Source of the DNA: Myxococcales bacterium
GTDB lineage: Bacteria > Myxococcota_A > Polyangia > Polyangiales > Polyangiaceae
DNA: 48,341 nucleotides
Assembly: GCA_016720545.1 (NCBI GenBank)
Contig: JADKKK010000020.1
Span: forward strand, 1 to 48,341
Direction: 5' to 3'
Shown here: in pieces, positions 28,622 to 38,223 of the stretch
How the letters are laid out: each line of letters begins with the position of its first letter
How positions within the stretch are numbered: position 1 is the stretch's first letter
Position numbers and translations under genes: made by a program
Notes under the pieces: model-generated
Told to the model about the DNA's origin: nothing
The model's input: only the letters and a program-made list of their open reading frames with translations
Databases searched by the model: none

Positions 28622-30532
28622 ATGATGCACCCATCTCCCATCCGGTCCGCACGTCCCGCCTCTCCCTTTGCGCCGGCCTTGCTCGCGCTGCTCGTCGTCG
28701 CGGCAGGCTGCGCGCCGGACGAAGTGGAGCCTCCATATGCACCACACGAGGTCGACGTCGAGTCGGTGGGCACGGCGCTGAACGAGGGTGCCCCAACACC
28801 CGACGAAGTGCTCGCGCAGGCCTCGCGCCACATTGGCTATCGGGAGGACGGCTCGGAGGTGACCCCTTGGGGCTCCCGATGGGGCTATCCGACCGGTGAG
28901 TGGTGCGGAATGTTCGTGATGTCGATGGTCGAGGACGCGGGAGGAAGCGTCGGCCCCAATGGCACGATCCCGAGGACCGAGTACACTCCGAACGGAGTAG
29001 CCTCTTTCAAAGCACGAGGCGAGTGGTTCGATACGCCCAAGAAGGGCGACATCATTTACTTCAACTGGCAAGACGGTGGTGACTCGATTGACCACGTGGG
29101 AATCGTGGCCGATCCCTCGGGGTGGCCGACCTCGGTCGTCACGATCGAAGGCAATTCGGGCGAAGCGGTGGTGAAGACGACCCGCTACAACAATGGCATC
29201 ATCGCAGGCTTCGGTCGCCCACGCTATCGTCAGCCGGCCCCACCCCAGCGCGCCAAGCTCTTCGAGGTGCTGACGGGCGACTTCGACGGCGACGGCAAGA
29301 CGGACCTCGCCACGGTCTCGCAGAACGCCAACGGCGGCTGGAGCGACTGGCTCGCGCTGGAATTCTCGAACGGGGGCTCGGGGCTCTGGCAGGCGCGAAC
29401 GCCGCGCCACATGCGTAACGGTGGCAAGGACAGCATTTACCAGACGCTCACGGGTGACTTCAACGGGGATGGCAAGACGGACCTCGCTACAATCTCGCAG
29501 GCGGGCGGAGGGGGCTGGCGAGACTGGGTCGGCATGGAGATCTCGACGGGGACCGGCTTCGCGTCGGGCGTCTGGCGGGCAAGCACTCCGCTCCACATGC
29601 GGAATGGCGGAGCGCTCTCGGATTACCGCGTGTTCGCCGTCGACGTGAACGGCGACAAGAAGACCGACATCGTGACGATTGGCGTCAACGCTGCCGGGGG
29701 TTGGGCCGACTGGGCCGCCGTCGAGCTCTCCACCGGGACGGGATTCACCTCGCAGGTGTGGCCGCTCCGCTTGCCAAAGCACATTCGAAACGGCGGCTTC
29801 GGGCGCTACGAGGTCCTGCCCGGGGACTTCAACGGCGACGGGCGAATCGACCTCGCGGCCTTCGGCGGAGGTGCGGGCGGGTGGAAGGACTGGTACGCGG
29901 TCGCCCTCTCGACGGGGACGGGCTTCGTCTCTGCGGAGTGGCCGTCGACCACGCCACAACACGTACGCAACGGGGGGGTCGGTGGATATCGCTTCCTGGT
30001 GGGCGACTACAACGGAGACGGCAAGAGCGATATCGCGACCGTGTCGCCGCTCGGGAGTGGCGGGTGGAAGGACTGGATCCGGTGATCTCGACCGGCGCTG
30101 GCTTCTCGTCCGGCCCAGGGCCAGCGGCGACGCCCACGCACATGCGCAACGGCGGCGCCCTCGCCGACTACCGCGTCGTCGCCGCGGACTTGAATGGCGA
30201 CGGCCGCACCGACCTCGTCACGGTGAGCCCCAACGGCGGCGGCGGCTGGGCCTCCTGGTACGCGGTCGAGCTGTCCAGTGGCACCGGGTTCCGGTCGACG
30301 ATGTGGGCCACACCTACGCCAGGCCACATGCGCAACGGCGGATCCGGGGCGACATACCGCGTTCTCGTCGGAGACAGCGACGGCAACAGGCGGGCGGACC
30401 TCATCACGATCCCGGCCAACGCGGCGGGCGGGTGGCGCGACTGGTTCGCGGTCGACTTCCTCGGGCGCCTCGTTCGCCACCGGCATCCGGCGCGCTGCCA
30501 CGCCACTCCACATGCGAAATGGCGGCCAGTAG
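28622..30532 (+). CDS. Lipoprotein CHAP amidase fused to seven FG-GAP repeats (two frameshifts)
   Basis: The ATG at 28622 opens a signal peptide with lipobox (APALLALLVVAAGC). A CHAP domain follows at residues about 60-200: TGEWCGMFVMSMVEDAG supplies the catalytic Cys and SIDHVGIVADPSG the His, as in NlpC/P60-like cell-wall amidases. Then come seven repeats of about 55-60 residues. Each has a calcium-loop motif like GDFNGDGKTDLATVS and ends in TP.H(M/I/V)RNGG, the pattern of FG-GAP/VCBS blades, enough for one seven-bladed propeller. Frame shifts near 30075 and 30465 fall inside blades 5 and 7; the gene ends with HMRNGGQ and TAG at 30530-30532. Probably a surface-anchored peptidoglycan hydrolase with a carbohydrate- or protein-binding propeller. 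The substrate is not known. Confidence 0.85.
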
Positions 30533-30726
30533 TCGGGCCTGGGAAGTGCCGGCTCGTCTCGCGGTCGGAGCCGACTTCTCGCGGCCCCTCGCCCGAGCGC
30601 TGCTTCTCCACGGGCGAGGGCCCGCGCCCATCGTTTGCTCGCGTCGTTTCGGCCGCGCCGAGCACCGCCTCGGTCGGGTATCCTCCAAGCCCGTGGCGAC
30701 GCCGGGGCGCCCGTAGCGAGGTGTCT

Positions 30727-32645
30727 ATGCGCGTCCGTCTGTGGCTCTCTCCATTCGTGCTCGCCGTGGCCGCGTGCGGCGGCAGCGCAGACCCGAGATC
30801 TCCGGCGGCGCCGAACGCCGCGGCAGCGGGGAGGCCCGACGACGACACCGCGAGGGCGTGGGCGCAGCGCCTCCAGGAGCCGCAGAGACGCGCGGCGGCG
30901 GTCCGGCGGCTGAGGGTGCTGTTCGACGACGCCCCCGTCCATCAACGGCGCGGCGGCACGGAGCCGCCACGCTGCGAGACGAGATCGTGCCACCACTGGC
31001 CAAGCTCTACGAGGGAGGGGCTCGCGGACGCGACACTCGAGTCAACATCCTCGACCTGCTGACCGACGCCGGTGACCGGCGCGCCATCGGGGCGTTCACG
31101 CGCGCGCTGCGCGACGTGGACCCCGCCCACGAGGCCGAACCGCGGCTCGCCGCGGAGGCCACGAGGGCGCTGGTCCGCCAGGGCGCGCAGCTCCCCGCGG
31201 CTCTGGTGGAGGCGCTCTGGATGCAGCTCGAGGCGTTCCGTCCCTCTCAATCCCGCTCGGTGCTCTTCACGGCGCTGCTGCGCGACGCGGTGCTCGCGGT
31301 GCGCAGCCCCACCTACGGCCCGAAGGCCATCGCGCTCCTCGCCGCCCCGGCGGACACATCCCCCGCGTCGCAGACCGACCAGGTGCAGCACCTCCAGAGG
31401 ACCGCGATCGACGTCCTCGACGCGCTCGACGCGCTCGACACGCTCCACACTCAGCGCGCGGCGAGAGCCTTGGTGGCGATCTTGCTCAGTCCGACGAAGT
31501 CCGCCCTCCACGAGCGCGCCACCGCGGTGCTCGTCCGCAGGCCCAAGGAGGCGGAGCCGGCGCTCCTCGGCGCGCTCAGCGGAGCCGACCCGGAGCTCGC
31601 CAAGCTCGCCGCGAGCTACCCGGACGGGGCTGGACCGGCCGCCCTCGTTCACACGCTGACGCTGCTCTCCACGCGCTCCGCGCGAGACGGGCTCGTGCCG
31701 CTCGTCGCAGCCGCGACGGACGACGGACGGCGGACGATGCTCGCCCTGAGCCTCCCTCGGTTTCCGAGCGACGCGAAGACGCAGGAGGGCTTCCTGCGCG
31801 CCTATGAGCAGCTCCCCGCGCGCTCGACGGGCTCGGCGGGGCCACGTGCGAGGGGACGGGGTGCTCTGCTGGGTGCGTCGGCCCGCTTCTACGATCCGCG
31901 CCTCGTGCCCTGGCTCATCAAGGAGCTTGGCACCGCGCAAGCGGAGGGCGCCGCCCCCGGCGCGGTCGACGCCATGGTCAAGCTCATGGATCCCACCCAG
32001 GTGGACGCCGTCCACCGCGCACTCGAGGGGCTCGCGAGCGCGGATCCGCAGCGCGCGCAGTTCCCCGGCGCCGCGCGCGTCACGAAGCGCTGCGGCCGCG
32101 ACGCCGCCTGCTACGTGGAGATTATCGCGTTACCCAGCGCGCCCCCCTCGGCGACCGACGGCCCCTCCACCCCCGCGACGGGCGCGCGGCGATCCCACAT
32201 CGCCGAGGCGATCAAGGCTTGCTGGATGGCGGCGATGTTCGGGGGCGACGGCACCCGCAAGGCGCTCCTCGCCAAGGTCGCTGCCACCAAGGAGCCGATC
32301 GTGCGGAGCGCGCTGCTCGACGCCATCGATCACCTCGCGCCTGAGGGCGACCTGGAGGGCGCCGAGCTGCTCGAGCGACTGAGCACCTCGAGCCCCCCAC
32401 CTTCGGGCGCCGCCCCACTCACGGCCGCCGCCCCGCCCTCGGGCACCCCACTCACGGCCGCCACCCCGCCCTCGGGCACCCCACTCACGGCCGCCACCCC
32501 GCCCTCGGGCACCCCACTCACGGCCGCCGCCCTCAAGAAGGGCACCGCCGCGCCCCCGGGCGGCGCGCGCGACGTCGACGCCGACGCGGACACCGCCTCG
32601 CTGAGGACCGTCGCGCTGCGCCTGCGCTCGCGTGCGACTCGGTAG
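30727..32645 (+). CDS. HEAT-like helical lipoprotein (frameshifted near the N-terminus)
   Basis: The ATG at 30727 gives a lipoprotein signal (RLWLSPFVLAVAACGG). The first 65 codons (ARAWAQRLQEPQRRAAAVRR) are in one frame. After an indel near 30915-30950, coding continues as LRDEIVPPLAKLYEGGARGR and NILDLLTDAGDRRAIGAFTR to the stop at 32645. The body is a chain of paired helices (ALVAILLSPTKSALHERATA, VRRPKEAEPALLGALSGADP, RFYDPRLVPWLIKELGTAQA, DAMVKLMDPTQVDAVHRALE), like HEAT or TPR scaffolds. Two cysteines flank TKRCGRDAACYVEI. The C-terminus has three copies of an 11-residue Pro/Ser/Thr repeat. About 640 residues. A further frame disturbance near 31820-31870 is possible. Function unknown, likely a periplasmic scaffold. 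Confidence 0.7.
32424..32522 (+). repeat. Three 33-bp tandem repeats near the lipoprotein C-terminus
   Basis: Three consecutive 33-bp units start at 32424, 32457 and 32490; the last two are identical and the first differs by one base. They encode AA(T/A)PPSGTPLT, a flexible Pro/Thr tail. A partial, more diverged unit precedes them. The unit length keeps the frame. Confidence 0.9.
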
Positions 32646-32725
32646 AATGAGCGGAGCTCGATCGCCCGCTCTTTGAGCCCGACGCCCTCGCCGAGCCGCG
32701 TCGAGCGCGGAGCCCGCCCGTCCCT

Positions 32726-33715
32726 TCAGAACGACGCGCCGAACGCCCCGAGGGCGCCACCCGGCACCGGGGCCGCTCCCCACGTCCAGCGCGAGGCGGG
32801 GCCTTCGTGAGGCGCGAGCCCGTGGGCCGACGCTGGGCGCGGCGCCGTGAGGTAGAGCACGATCCCGGTCACGAGCGCCGCCCCCCCGATCCCCGCGACG
32901 ACGCCCGCCACGGTGCGTCGACCGATGATCGCGTCCAGCTGGTCTTGGGTGCAGCTCCGGGTGAGACCGCAGGTGTCGTGGAGCTCGCGCGCGTCGCCGT
33001 TCGACGTGAGCCCGAGCACGCCGCCGACGCCGAGACCGACGAGGCCAGCTGCCCCGACCACGAGCCCGACGACGCGCCGCGTGCCGGGGCCACGCTCGTC
33101 GCCAGGGGGGGGCTGCGTGGAGGCCGGCGCGGGGGCGGGGGCGGGCAGCGGAGCCGCGGCGGGGGACCGCCCCAAGACGCCGACGACGACGCGGTTGTGC
33201 TCGCCCTGCCGCACGAGGACGCGCTCCTCTTTCGTGTCGCTGCCGCGCACGAAGACGATCGTGTGTGCGCCCGGATCGACGTCGACCGCGGTCCCGTCGA
33301 GGCCCGCGCGGAGCGGCGCCCCGTCGATCGTGACCTTCACGTCGAAGAGGTCGCGCCCGCCGCCATCTCGGGCCGAGAGCACCACCGAGGGGAGGCTCTC
33401 GGCGACCTCGCCGAGCCACTTCTCGCAGTCGTTGCGGACGAGCCCTGGACACACGTCACCGCGGCACACCCGCAGCTGCTCGCGCGCCGCGAGGAGCTTG
33501 TTCGCGAGGCGCAGGCGCTGGGCGTCTTCGTACGAAGTGACGCAGGCGAGCTTGTCCTTCGCCTGCTGCTCGCTCGTCGGCTCGGCCGCGGGTGGCGCTG
33601 GTGGTGCGGCGGGGGCGCTCGGCCCGTCGGCCGCGAGCGCGAGCCCCGCCTGGGTCGAGCAGAGCGCGACGAGCCCCACGACGGCGACGAGCCGCGTGCC
33701 GGAGCGCTCAATCAT
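32726..33715 (-). CDS. Secreted PEGA-like protein with two C-terminal membrane helices
   Basis: A minus-strand protein of 329 residues from the ATG at 33713-33715, chosen because it starts the signal peptide (GTRLVAVVGLVALCSTQAGL) and overlaps the upstream lipoprotein stop by 8 bases. The mature part has a Cys-bearing helical region (KDKLACVTSYEDAQRLRLAN, VCRGDVCPGLVRNDCEKWL), a beta domain (VKVTIDGAPLRAGLDGTAVD, PGAHTIVFVRGSDTKEERVL) of PEGA type that probably binds surface polymers, a Pro/Ala linker, and two hydrophobic helices (VVGLVVGAAGLVGLGVGGVL and VVAGIGGAALVTGIVLYLTA) with a CGLTRSC loop between them. Its build mirrors the 25742-26671 protein beside another kinase. The binding partner is unknown. 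Confidence 0.8.
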   Translation of the reverse strand: MIERSGTRLVAVVGLVALCSTQAGLALAADGPSAPAAPPAPPAAEPTSEQQAKDKLACVTSYEDAQRLRLANKLLAAREQLRVCRGDVCPGLVRNDCEKWLGEVAESLPSVVLSARDGGGRDLFDVKVTIDGAPLRAGLDGTAVDVDPGAHTIVFVRGSDTKEERVLVRQGEHNRVVVGVLGRSPAAAPLPAPAPAPASTQPPPGDERGPGTRRVVGLVVGAAGLVGLGVGGVLGLTSNGDARELHDTCGLTRSCTQDQLDAIIGRRTVAGVVAGIGGAALVTGIVLYLTAPRPASAHGLAPHEGPASRWTWGAAPVPGGALGAFGASF

Positions 33716-34679
33716 CGCGGGCATCCCTCGAAGCGTCCGCGCCCGCATCGGGGCTCGACGGCCTCATCGAGTAAATCTTGAAGCTCGTCATCTCTTCGAA
33801 CTCGACCGTACCGACGACCGGGGCCGTAGTGGTGACGTTGGCCGCCCGCTCTCCTTCCACCGGCACCCCCGTGGCGACGGCGATCCAGAGCTTGAGCGTC
33901 TGGGTGCCGGCCTGGGCGCCGCTGACGGTGCGCCGCACCTCGACCCCAAACACGGGCACATCGGCCCCCTCGACGTCGATCATCTTGCGACCCAGGAAGG
34001 TCATCAACCCCGCCTGCCGGAACGAGGTGGCGGGAACGGAGTTCTGGCCCTGGCAGTCGTGGATCGCGGTCAGATCGCGCTCGACGGCGGGTCCGAACCA
34101 AGGGTTCCCCGCGTCGCATCGCCAGCTCGCCGTGTTGGTCATCGTGCCGAACCACGTCTGGATGTCCTTGCCGCTGACCTCGAGGAGTCGATCTCCACTC
34201 CTGCAGAAGTCGAGGCTCCAGGTGTGGCGAATGGCCGCCCTCATCGTGAAGGTGTAGCAGTCCGGCCCGCCAACCGTCATCGACCCCGTCATCGGAACGA
34301 GGAGGCGATTCTCCTGGACGTTGCCGTTGCTAAGTTGCGTAAGCGTGGGCGCCCCCACTCCGGCGTATTGATAGTCGCCCAGCGCGAGCAGATAGTCGGG
34401 CACGGGAATCGAGGCGCCATCGAGGGTCACGTCCGCCGCGGCGTCGCTGCCGTCCGCGAGCGCGTCCTCGACGCGCGCGTCCTCTGGGCGTCGTGCGTCG
34501 TCCGCGCGCGCGTCCTCGACGGGAGTGCCCCCGTCGTCGCCGGGCTTGACGCCTCCCATGAGGCCCTCGAGCGACGTGCACGCGACCAGCACGAGGCCCG
34601 TGAGAACACCAGCGACCGGGAGCGGGAGCGGGAGGCGGCGCCTGGTCGCTCCAGCGACCACTGAACGCTGTGGATACAT
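33708..34679 (-). CDS. Lipoprotein with Asp/Ala-rich linker
   Basis: A 323-residue minus-strand protein. Signal peptide residues 17-34 end in LVLVAC (lipobox). A linker of repeated ED-A-R units follows (VEDARADDARRPEDARVEDA), typical of this organism's surface proteins. The globular part has paired cysteines (GGPDCYTFTM, SLDFCRSGDR, ASWRCDAGNP, AIHDCQGQNS) and many beta strands, for instance FGVEVRRTVSGAQAGTQTLK and GTVEFEEMTSFKIYSMRPS. No family is recognised. It leads the two-gene run with the PEGA-like protein, which it overlaps. The GC composition matches the neighbours. Confidence 0.75.
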   Translation of the reverse strand: MYPQRSVVAGATRRRLPLPLPVAGVLTGLVLVACTSLEGLMGGVKPGDDGGTPVEDARADDARRPEDARVEDALADGSDAAADVTLDGASIPVPDYLLALGDYQYAGVGAPTLTQLSNGNVQENRLLVPMTGSMTVGGPDCYTFTMRAAIRHTWSLDFCRSGDRLLEVSGKDIQTWFGTMTNTASWRCDAGNPWFGPAVERDLTAIHDCQGQNSVPATSFRQAGLMTFLGRKMIDVEGADVPVFGVEVRRTVSGAQAGTQTLKLWIAVATGVPVEGERAANVTTTAPVVGTVEFEEMTSFKIYSMRPSSPDAGADASRDARDD

Positions 34680-34684
34680 GCGCG

Positions 34685-34713
34685 AATTTCCCCAATTTCG
34701 GGGTGAGTGTCAA
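34685..34713 (-). promoter_or_regulatory. Sigma70-like promoter with internal dyad
   Basis: On the minus strand, TTGACA (34713-34708) is followed after 17 bases by GAAATT (34690-34685), matching the -35 consensus exactly and the -10 (TATAAT) only loosely. Between them lies the dyad CCCCGAAATTGGGG (CCCC/GGGG arms). The predicted start of transcription is almost at the ATG of the lipoprotein (34679), so its message may be leaderless or its translation start may lie further in. Confidence 0.4.
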
Positions 34714-35139
34714 GGTCGCCGAGCACGAACCACGCCGCTGCCGGTTGTCCAACAGCGCGAACGGACGGCACCGTTCCTGGGCGCGGCCCCATCGTTTCGC
34801 CTACGAGCGCCGACGGCGTCGCGCGCCGACGTCGCGGGTGGCAGACCGGGGACGGCTCGGACGGTGGCGCCTCGGGCGCTGAGCGATCGCACGTTCGCGC
34901 ACGCGACGCCGCCCCTTCCGGCAGGCTGGGTTCGTCGCCCCCCCGTGCGCGCCGATCCGCGCGGGCGCGAGCTGTCGAGCGCGAGGCGGGCTGATCGCTG
35001 CGCCGAAGGCGCGGCGTCCAGCGGCGCTGAAGGCCGAGAGCAGCACCTCGGGTCGTCGGCGTGCCGGCGGCTGTCGGAGGGCCCGCTGGGGTTGAGTTCG
35101 TCCCCCTTCGGGCCCGGAGATCCACTAGGCTCACGGGTC
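34714..35139. other. Divergent non-coding gap upstream of the tandem kinases
   Basis: About 425 bases between the minus-strand lipoprotein promoter and the plus-strand kinase start. Open frames across it lack coding character (Arg-rich translations on both strands). No hairpin, repeat or RNA gene could be supported. Confidence 0.4.
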
Positions 35140-36675
35140 ATGGAGGCCTCGCCGCGCACGACCGTCCTCGGGGGGCGCTACCGGCTCGACGGGCTCATCG
35201 GCGAGGGCGGCATGGGCGCCATCCACCGGGCGACGGACCTCACCCTCGAGCGCCAGGTCGCGGTGAAGGTCGTGCGCCCCCAGGCGAACTCGCCCGAGGC
35301 GCGCGAGCGCTTTCTCCGCGAGGCGCGGAGCACTGCGCAGATCCGGCACCCGAACATCGTCGAGGTCTTCGATTTCGGTCAGACCGAGAGCGGAGACCTC
35401 TTCTTCGTCATGGAGCTCTTGCGGGGGGAGTCGCTCGCGGTCCGCCTCCAGCGCGAAGGCCGCATCCCGCTCGAGGAGTTCGTCACGCTCGCGGGCGAGC
35501 TCTGCGACGGGTTCGGCGCGGCGCACGCGGCGGGGCTCATCCACCGCGACATCAAGCCGGCGAACGTCATGCTCGTCCGCCACGGCAATCGGCACGACTT
35601 GGTCAAGATACTTGACTTTGGCATCGCCAAGTCGGAGAATGCGACCACCCACCTCACCGAGGCGGGCATGTTCCTCGGCACCCTCGAGTACATCGCCCCG
35701 GAGCAGATCCTCGGCTCGGCGCCGCTCGACGCGCGCGCCGACGTCTACGCCCTGGGCTCGCTCTTCTACCGAATGCTCTGCGGCTCCTCGCTCTTCCCGA
35801 AGGCGGCGCGCTCCGGCCTCATCCACCACCACCTCGAGGTCGCGCCCGAGCGCCCTTCGGTCCGCGTCCCCGAGGCGGGTATCCCGCGCGCGCTCGAAGA
35901 CCTCGTGCTCCGATGTCTGTCGAAGTCACCGGAGGATCGCCCTCAGAACGCGAGCGAGCTCCGCGCGGCGCTCGACGAGGCGCTCGGCGCGCCAGCGCAG
36001 GCGCGGCCCCGACCGACCGCGCCGGAGCGCCTGCCCGCGAAGCCGACCGAGGGCGCGGCCGAGCCGCTCATCGAGGTCGAGATCAGCGCGGCCTTCGAGC
36101 GCACCGTGCCGACGCCGCGCGCGGGAGAGCCCGTCTTCGCGCCCGCCCCCGTGGCCGACCTCCAGCTCGACCTCAGCACGAGGCGCCACCCCAGCCCGAG
36201 CGCGCCCGATCGCACCGAGGTCATGGCGCGACCGGCGGGTCCGACCTGCGGCGCGTGCGGGGTCGCCGTGCCCCCCGGGACCCGCACCTGCGCGGCGTGC
36301 AGCGCGCCGCAAGCCCCGCCACGAGCCCCGCGAGACAGCGCGCCGCGAGAGTCCGCGCTGGGTGGCGTCGCGCCGGGAGATGTCCGCGCGGGCGTACGCT
36401 TGGCCGAACCGTGGAGCGGCGACGTCGCGCTCGCGCGGGTCAAGCGCGCGCCGGGCACCCTCCTCGAGCGCGACGGGCCGCCCGTGTGGCTCGTGCCCCT
36501 CGCGGTGCTCCCCATCTGGCTCGCGATCGTCGTCATCCTGCTGTGCGGCGCGTCGGCCGCGGGGCTCTGGGCGTTCCAGGTCGATGCCAAGATCGCCTAT
36601 TGGGGGCTCGCGGTCGTGTCCACCCTCGCCGGCATCGGCATCTACGTGCGCCGCCGCATCGAGGCGGCTGAGTGA
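35140..36675 (+). CDS. Ser/Thr protein kinase with zinc ribbon and membrane hairpin
   Basis: A 511-residue protein. The ATG at 35140 gives the usual short lead into the kinase domain: GEGGMGAIHRA (glycine loop), Lys43 in VAVKVV, HRDIKPAN, DFGIAK and GTLEYIAPEQI. After residue 280 comes a low-complexity linker, then a zinc-ribbon-like pair CGACG and CAACS (about residues 370-390), and two hydrophobic segments (VWLVPLAVLPIWLAIVVILL and AYWGLAVVSTLAGIGIYVRR) forming a hairpin that ends in Arg-rich RRRIEAAE, so both ends should stay in the cytoplasm. This is unlike the single-pass kinases at 5766 and 26668. The next gene is a close structural copy 25 bases downstream. Frame intact; catalytic residues all present. 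Confidence 0.93.
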   Translation: MEASPRTTVLGGRYRLDGLIGEGGMGAIHRATDLTLERQVAVKVVRPQANSPEARERFLREARSTAQIRHPNIVEVFDFGQTESGDLFFVMELLRGESLAVRLQREGRIPLEEFVTLAGELCDGFGAAHAAGLIHRDIKPANVMLVRHGNRHDLVKILDFGIAKSENATTHLTEAGMFLGTLEYIAPEQILGSAPLDARADVYALGSLFYRMLCGSSLFPKAARSGLIHHHLEVAPERPSVRVPEAGIPRALEDLVLRCLSKSPEDRPQNASELRAALDEALGAPAQARPRPTAPERLPAKPTEGAAEPLIEVEISAAFERTVPTPRAGEPVFAPAPVADLQLDLSTRRHPSPSAPDRTEVMARPAGPTCGACGVAVPPGTRTCAACSAPQAPPRAPRDSAPRESALGGVAPGDVRAGVRLAEPWSGDVALARVKRAPGTLLERDGPPVWLVPLAVLPIWLAIVVILLCGASAAGLWAFQVDAKIAYWGLAVVSTLAGIGIYVRRRIEAAE

Positions 36676-36700
36676 CGCGCGCGGAGTGGGCCGTGGCGCC

Positions 36701-38098
36701 GTGATCGGGCAGGTCCTCGGCGACCGATACAACCTCGTCGCGCTGCTCGGGCAAGGCGGGATGGCGACGGTGTACCGCGCCAGGGACTTGCGGCTCGAGC
36801 GCGACGTGGCCGTGAAGCTGCTCGCGTACGACCTGCAGGGCGATCCGGTCTACCTCCAGCGCTTCGAGAAAGAGGCCAAGCTCTCCGCGCAGCTCCGTCA
36901 CCCGAACCTCGTCGAGGTCTTCGACGTCGCCGTCTCGAGCGACGACGAACAGTACCTCGTGATGGAGCTGCTGCAGGGCGAGTCGCTCGGCGCCCGCGCC
37001 GCTCGTGGGCCGATGCCGCTCGACGAATTCCTGGCCCTCGCCCAGCAGATCGCCGCAGGGATCGCGGTGCTCCACGCGGCGGGGGTGGTGCATCGCGACC
37101 TGTCCGCGAACAACGTGATGTTGGTCGAGGGTGGCGCGCGCGTGAAGGTGCTCGACCTCGGCATCGCGAAGGCACAGAACGCGCAGACGCTCACGGAGCC
37201 CGGGAGCTTCATCGGCACGCTCGAGTCGATGTCCCCCGAACAGATCCGCGGCGACGAGGTGGGGCCGCCGGCCGACGTGTACGCGCTCGGCATCCTCTTC
37301 TACCGCATGCTCACCGGCGCGCCCCCGTTCGCCGGCGAAGCGGCGACGCTCATCTACCAGCACCTGCACGTGCCCCCGGGCGCGATGATGGCGCCGGCGG
37401 AGCTGCCCGAGGGCGTCATCGACCTCGTCGCGTGGTGCCTCGAGAAGGCCCCTTCGGCGCGCCCGGCCGACGCGACGGAGCTGCACCAGGCGCTCTCGGC
37501 GCTCGCGCGGGGGGAGGCACCGGAGCCGCGCGCGCCGGCCGCGCCACCCCCGCTGCCCGTGCCGGACCTGACTGCCCACGTGCCACGCCGCCCTCCCCCC
37601 GCCGCCGCCGTGACCGTCGCACCCCCACGGTCGCGGAGCTCCGTGGCGCCGCTCGGCGCGCCCGCCGGCGCTGGGCAGCGCCCGCCCGAGAGGGTGATCG
37701 AGCCCGACGAGGAGGAGCGCAGCTCCGAGCCGCTCGAGCTCGAGGCGGTGGCCCGCAAGCCCGAGTCGCTCGTCGCCGCGACGCCCCTCGCCTGCGCCAC
37801 CTGCGGCCTCGTGCTGCACGTCTCGACCGATACGTGCCCGTCCTGCGGCGTCGGCGCGCTCTCCGCGCTCACGCCCTTTCGCCCCGCGATGGTGGTGCGG
37901 GCCCCCGTGCCGGCGTGGATAGCGCCCCTCGGGGTGTTCCCGACCGGCGTCTCGAAGCGAGTGGCCACCTACGGGTTTGGAGTGGCCGCGCTGCTGGCCT
38001 TGGTCGGACTCGGGTGGGCCTCGCTGTTCTTCGCGACGGTCGCCGGCGTCGCGTGCGCGGCCTTCTACGTGCGGCGCCGCGTCGAGGGCGATGGGTGA
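36701..38098 (+). CDS. Second tandem Ser/Thr kinase with zinc ribbon; DLG in place of DFG
   Basis: A 465-residue protein read from the GTG at 36701. Kinase motifs: GQGGMATVYRA, Lys39 in VAVKLL, HRDLSANN, then VLDLGIAK, where the usual DFG is DLG, a substitution tolerated in some active kinases, and GTLESMSPEQI. The linker is Pro/Ala-rich. CATCG and CPSCG (about residues 365-385) make a zinc ribbon, and two membrane helices follow (RVATYGFGVAALLALVGLGW, LFFATVAGVACAAFYVRRRV). The shared order kinase - ribbon - hairpin - (Y)VRRR(I/V)E shows it arose from the same ancestor as the kinase before it. It lies 25 bases after that gene, likely co-transcribed. Frame intact. Confidence 0.92.
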   Translation: MIGQVLGDRYNLVALLGQGGMATVYRARDLRLERDVAVKLLAYDLQGDPVYLQRFEKEAKLSAQLRHPNLVEVFDVAVSSDDEQYLVMELLQGESLGARAARGPMPLDEFLALAQQIAAGIAVLHAAGVVHRDLSANNVMLVEGGARVKVLDLGIAKAQNAQTLTEPGSFIGTLESMSPEQIRGDEVGPPADVYALGILFYRMLTGAPPFAGEAATLIYQHLHVPPGAMMAPAELPEGVIDLVAWCLEKAPSARPADATELHQALSALARGEAPEPRAPAAPPPLPVPDLTAHVPRRPPPAAAVTVAPPRSRSSVAPLGAPAGAGQRPPERVIEPDEEERSSEPLELEAVARKPESLVAATPLACATCGLVLHVSTDTCPSCGVGALSALTPFRPAMVVRAPVPAWIAPLGVFPTGVSKRVATYGFGVAALLALVGLGWASLFFATVAGVACAAFYVRRRVEGDG

Positions 38099-38223
38099 CG
38101 CCGGCCTGTAGGCCGGGGCCAACAGCGTAGGGGCCAGCCCCGGGGAGCTCGCCTCGCGCGCGGAGGAATCCTGCGTGCTCGGACTCCCGCGCGGCTGGCC
38201 TTCGGGTTGCAAGACGTCCGAGC

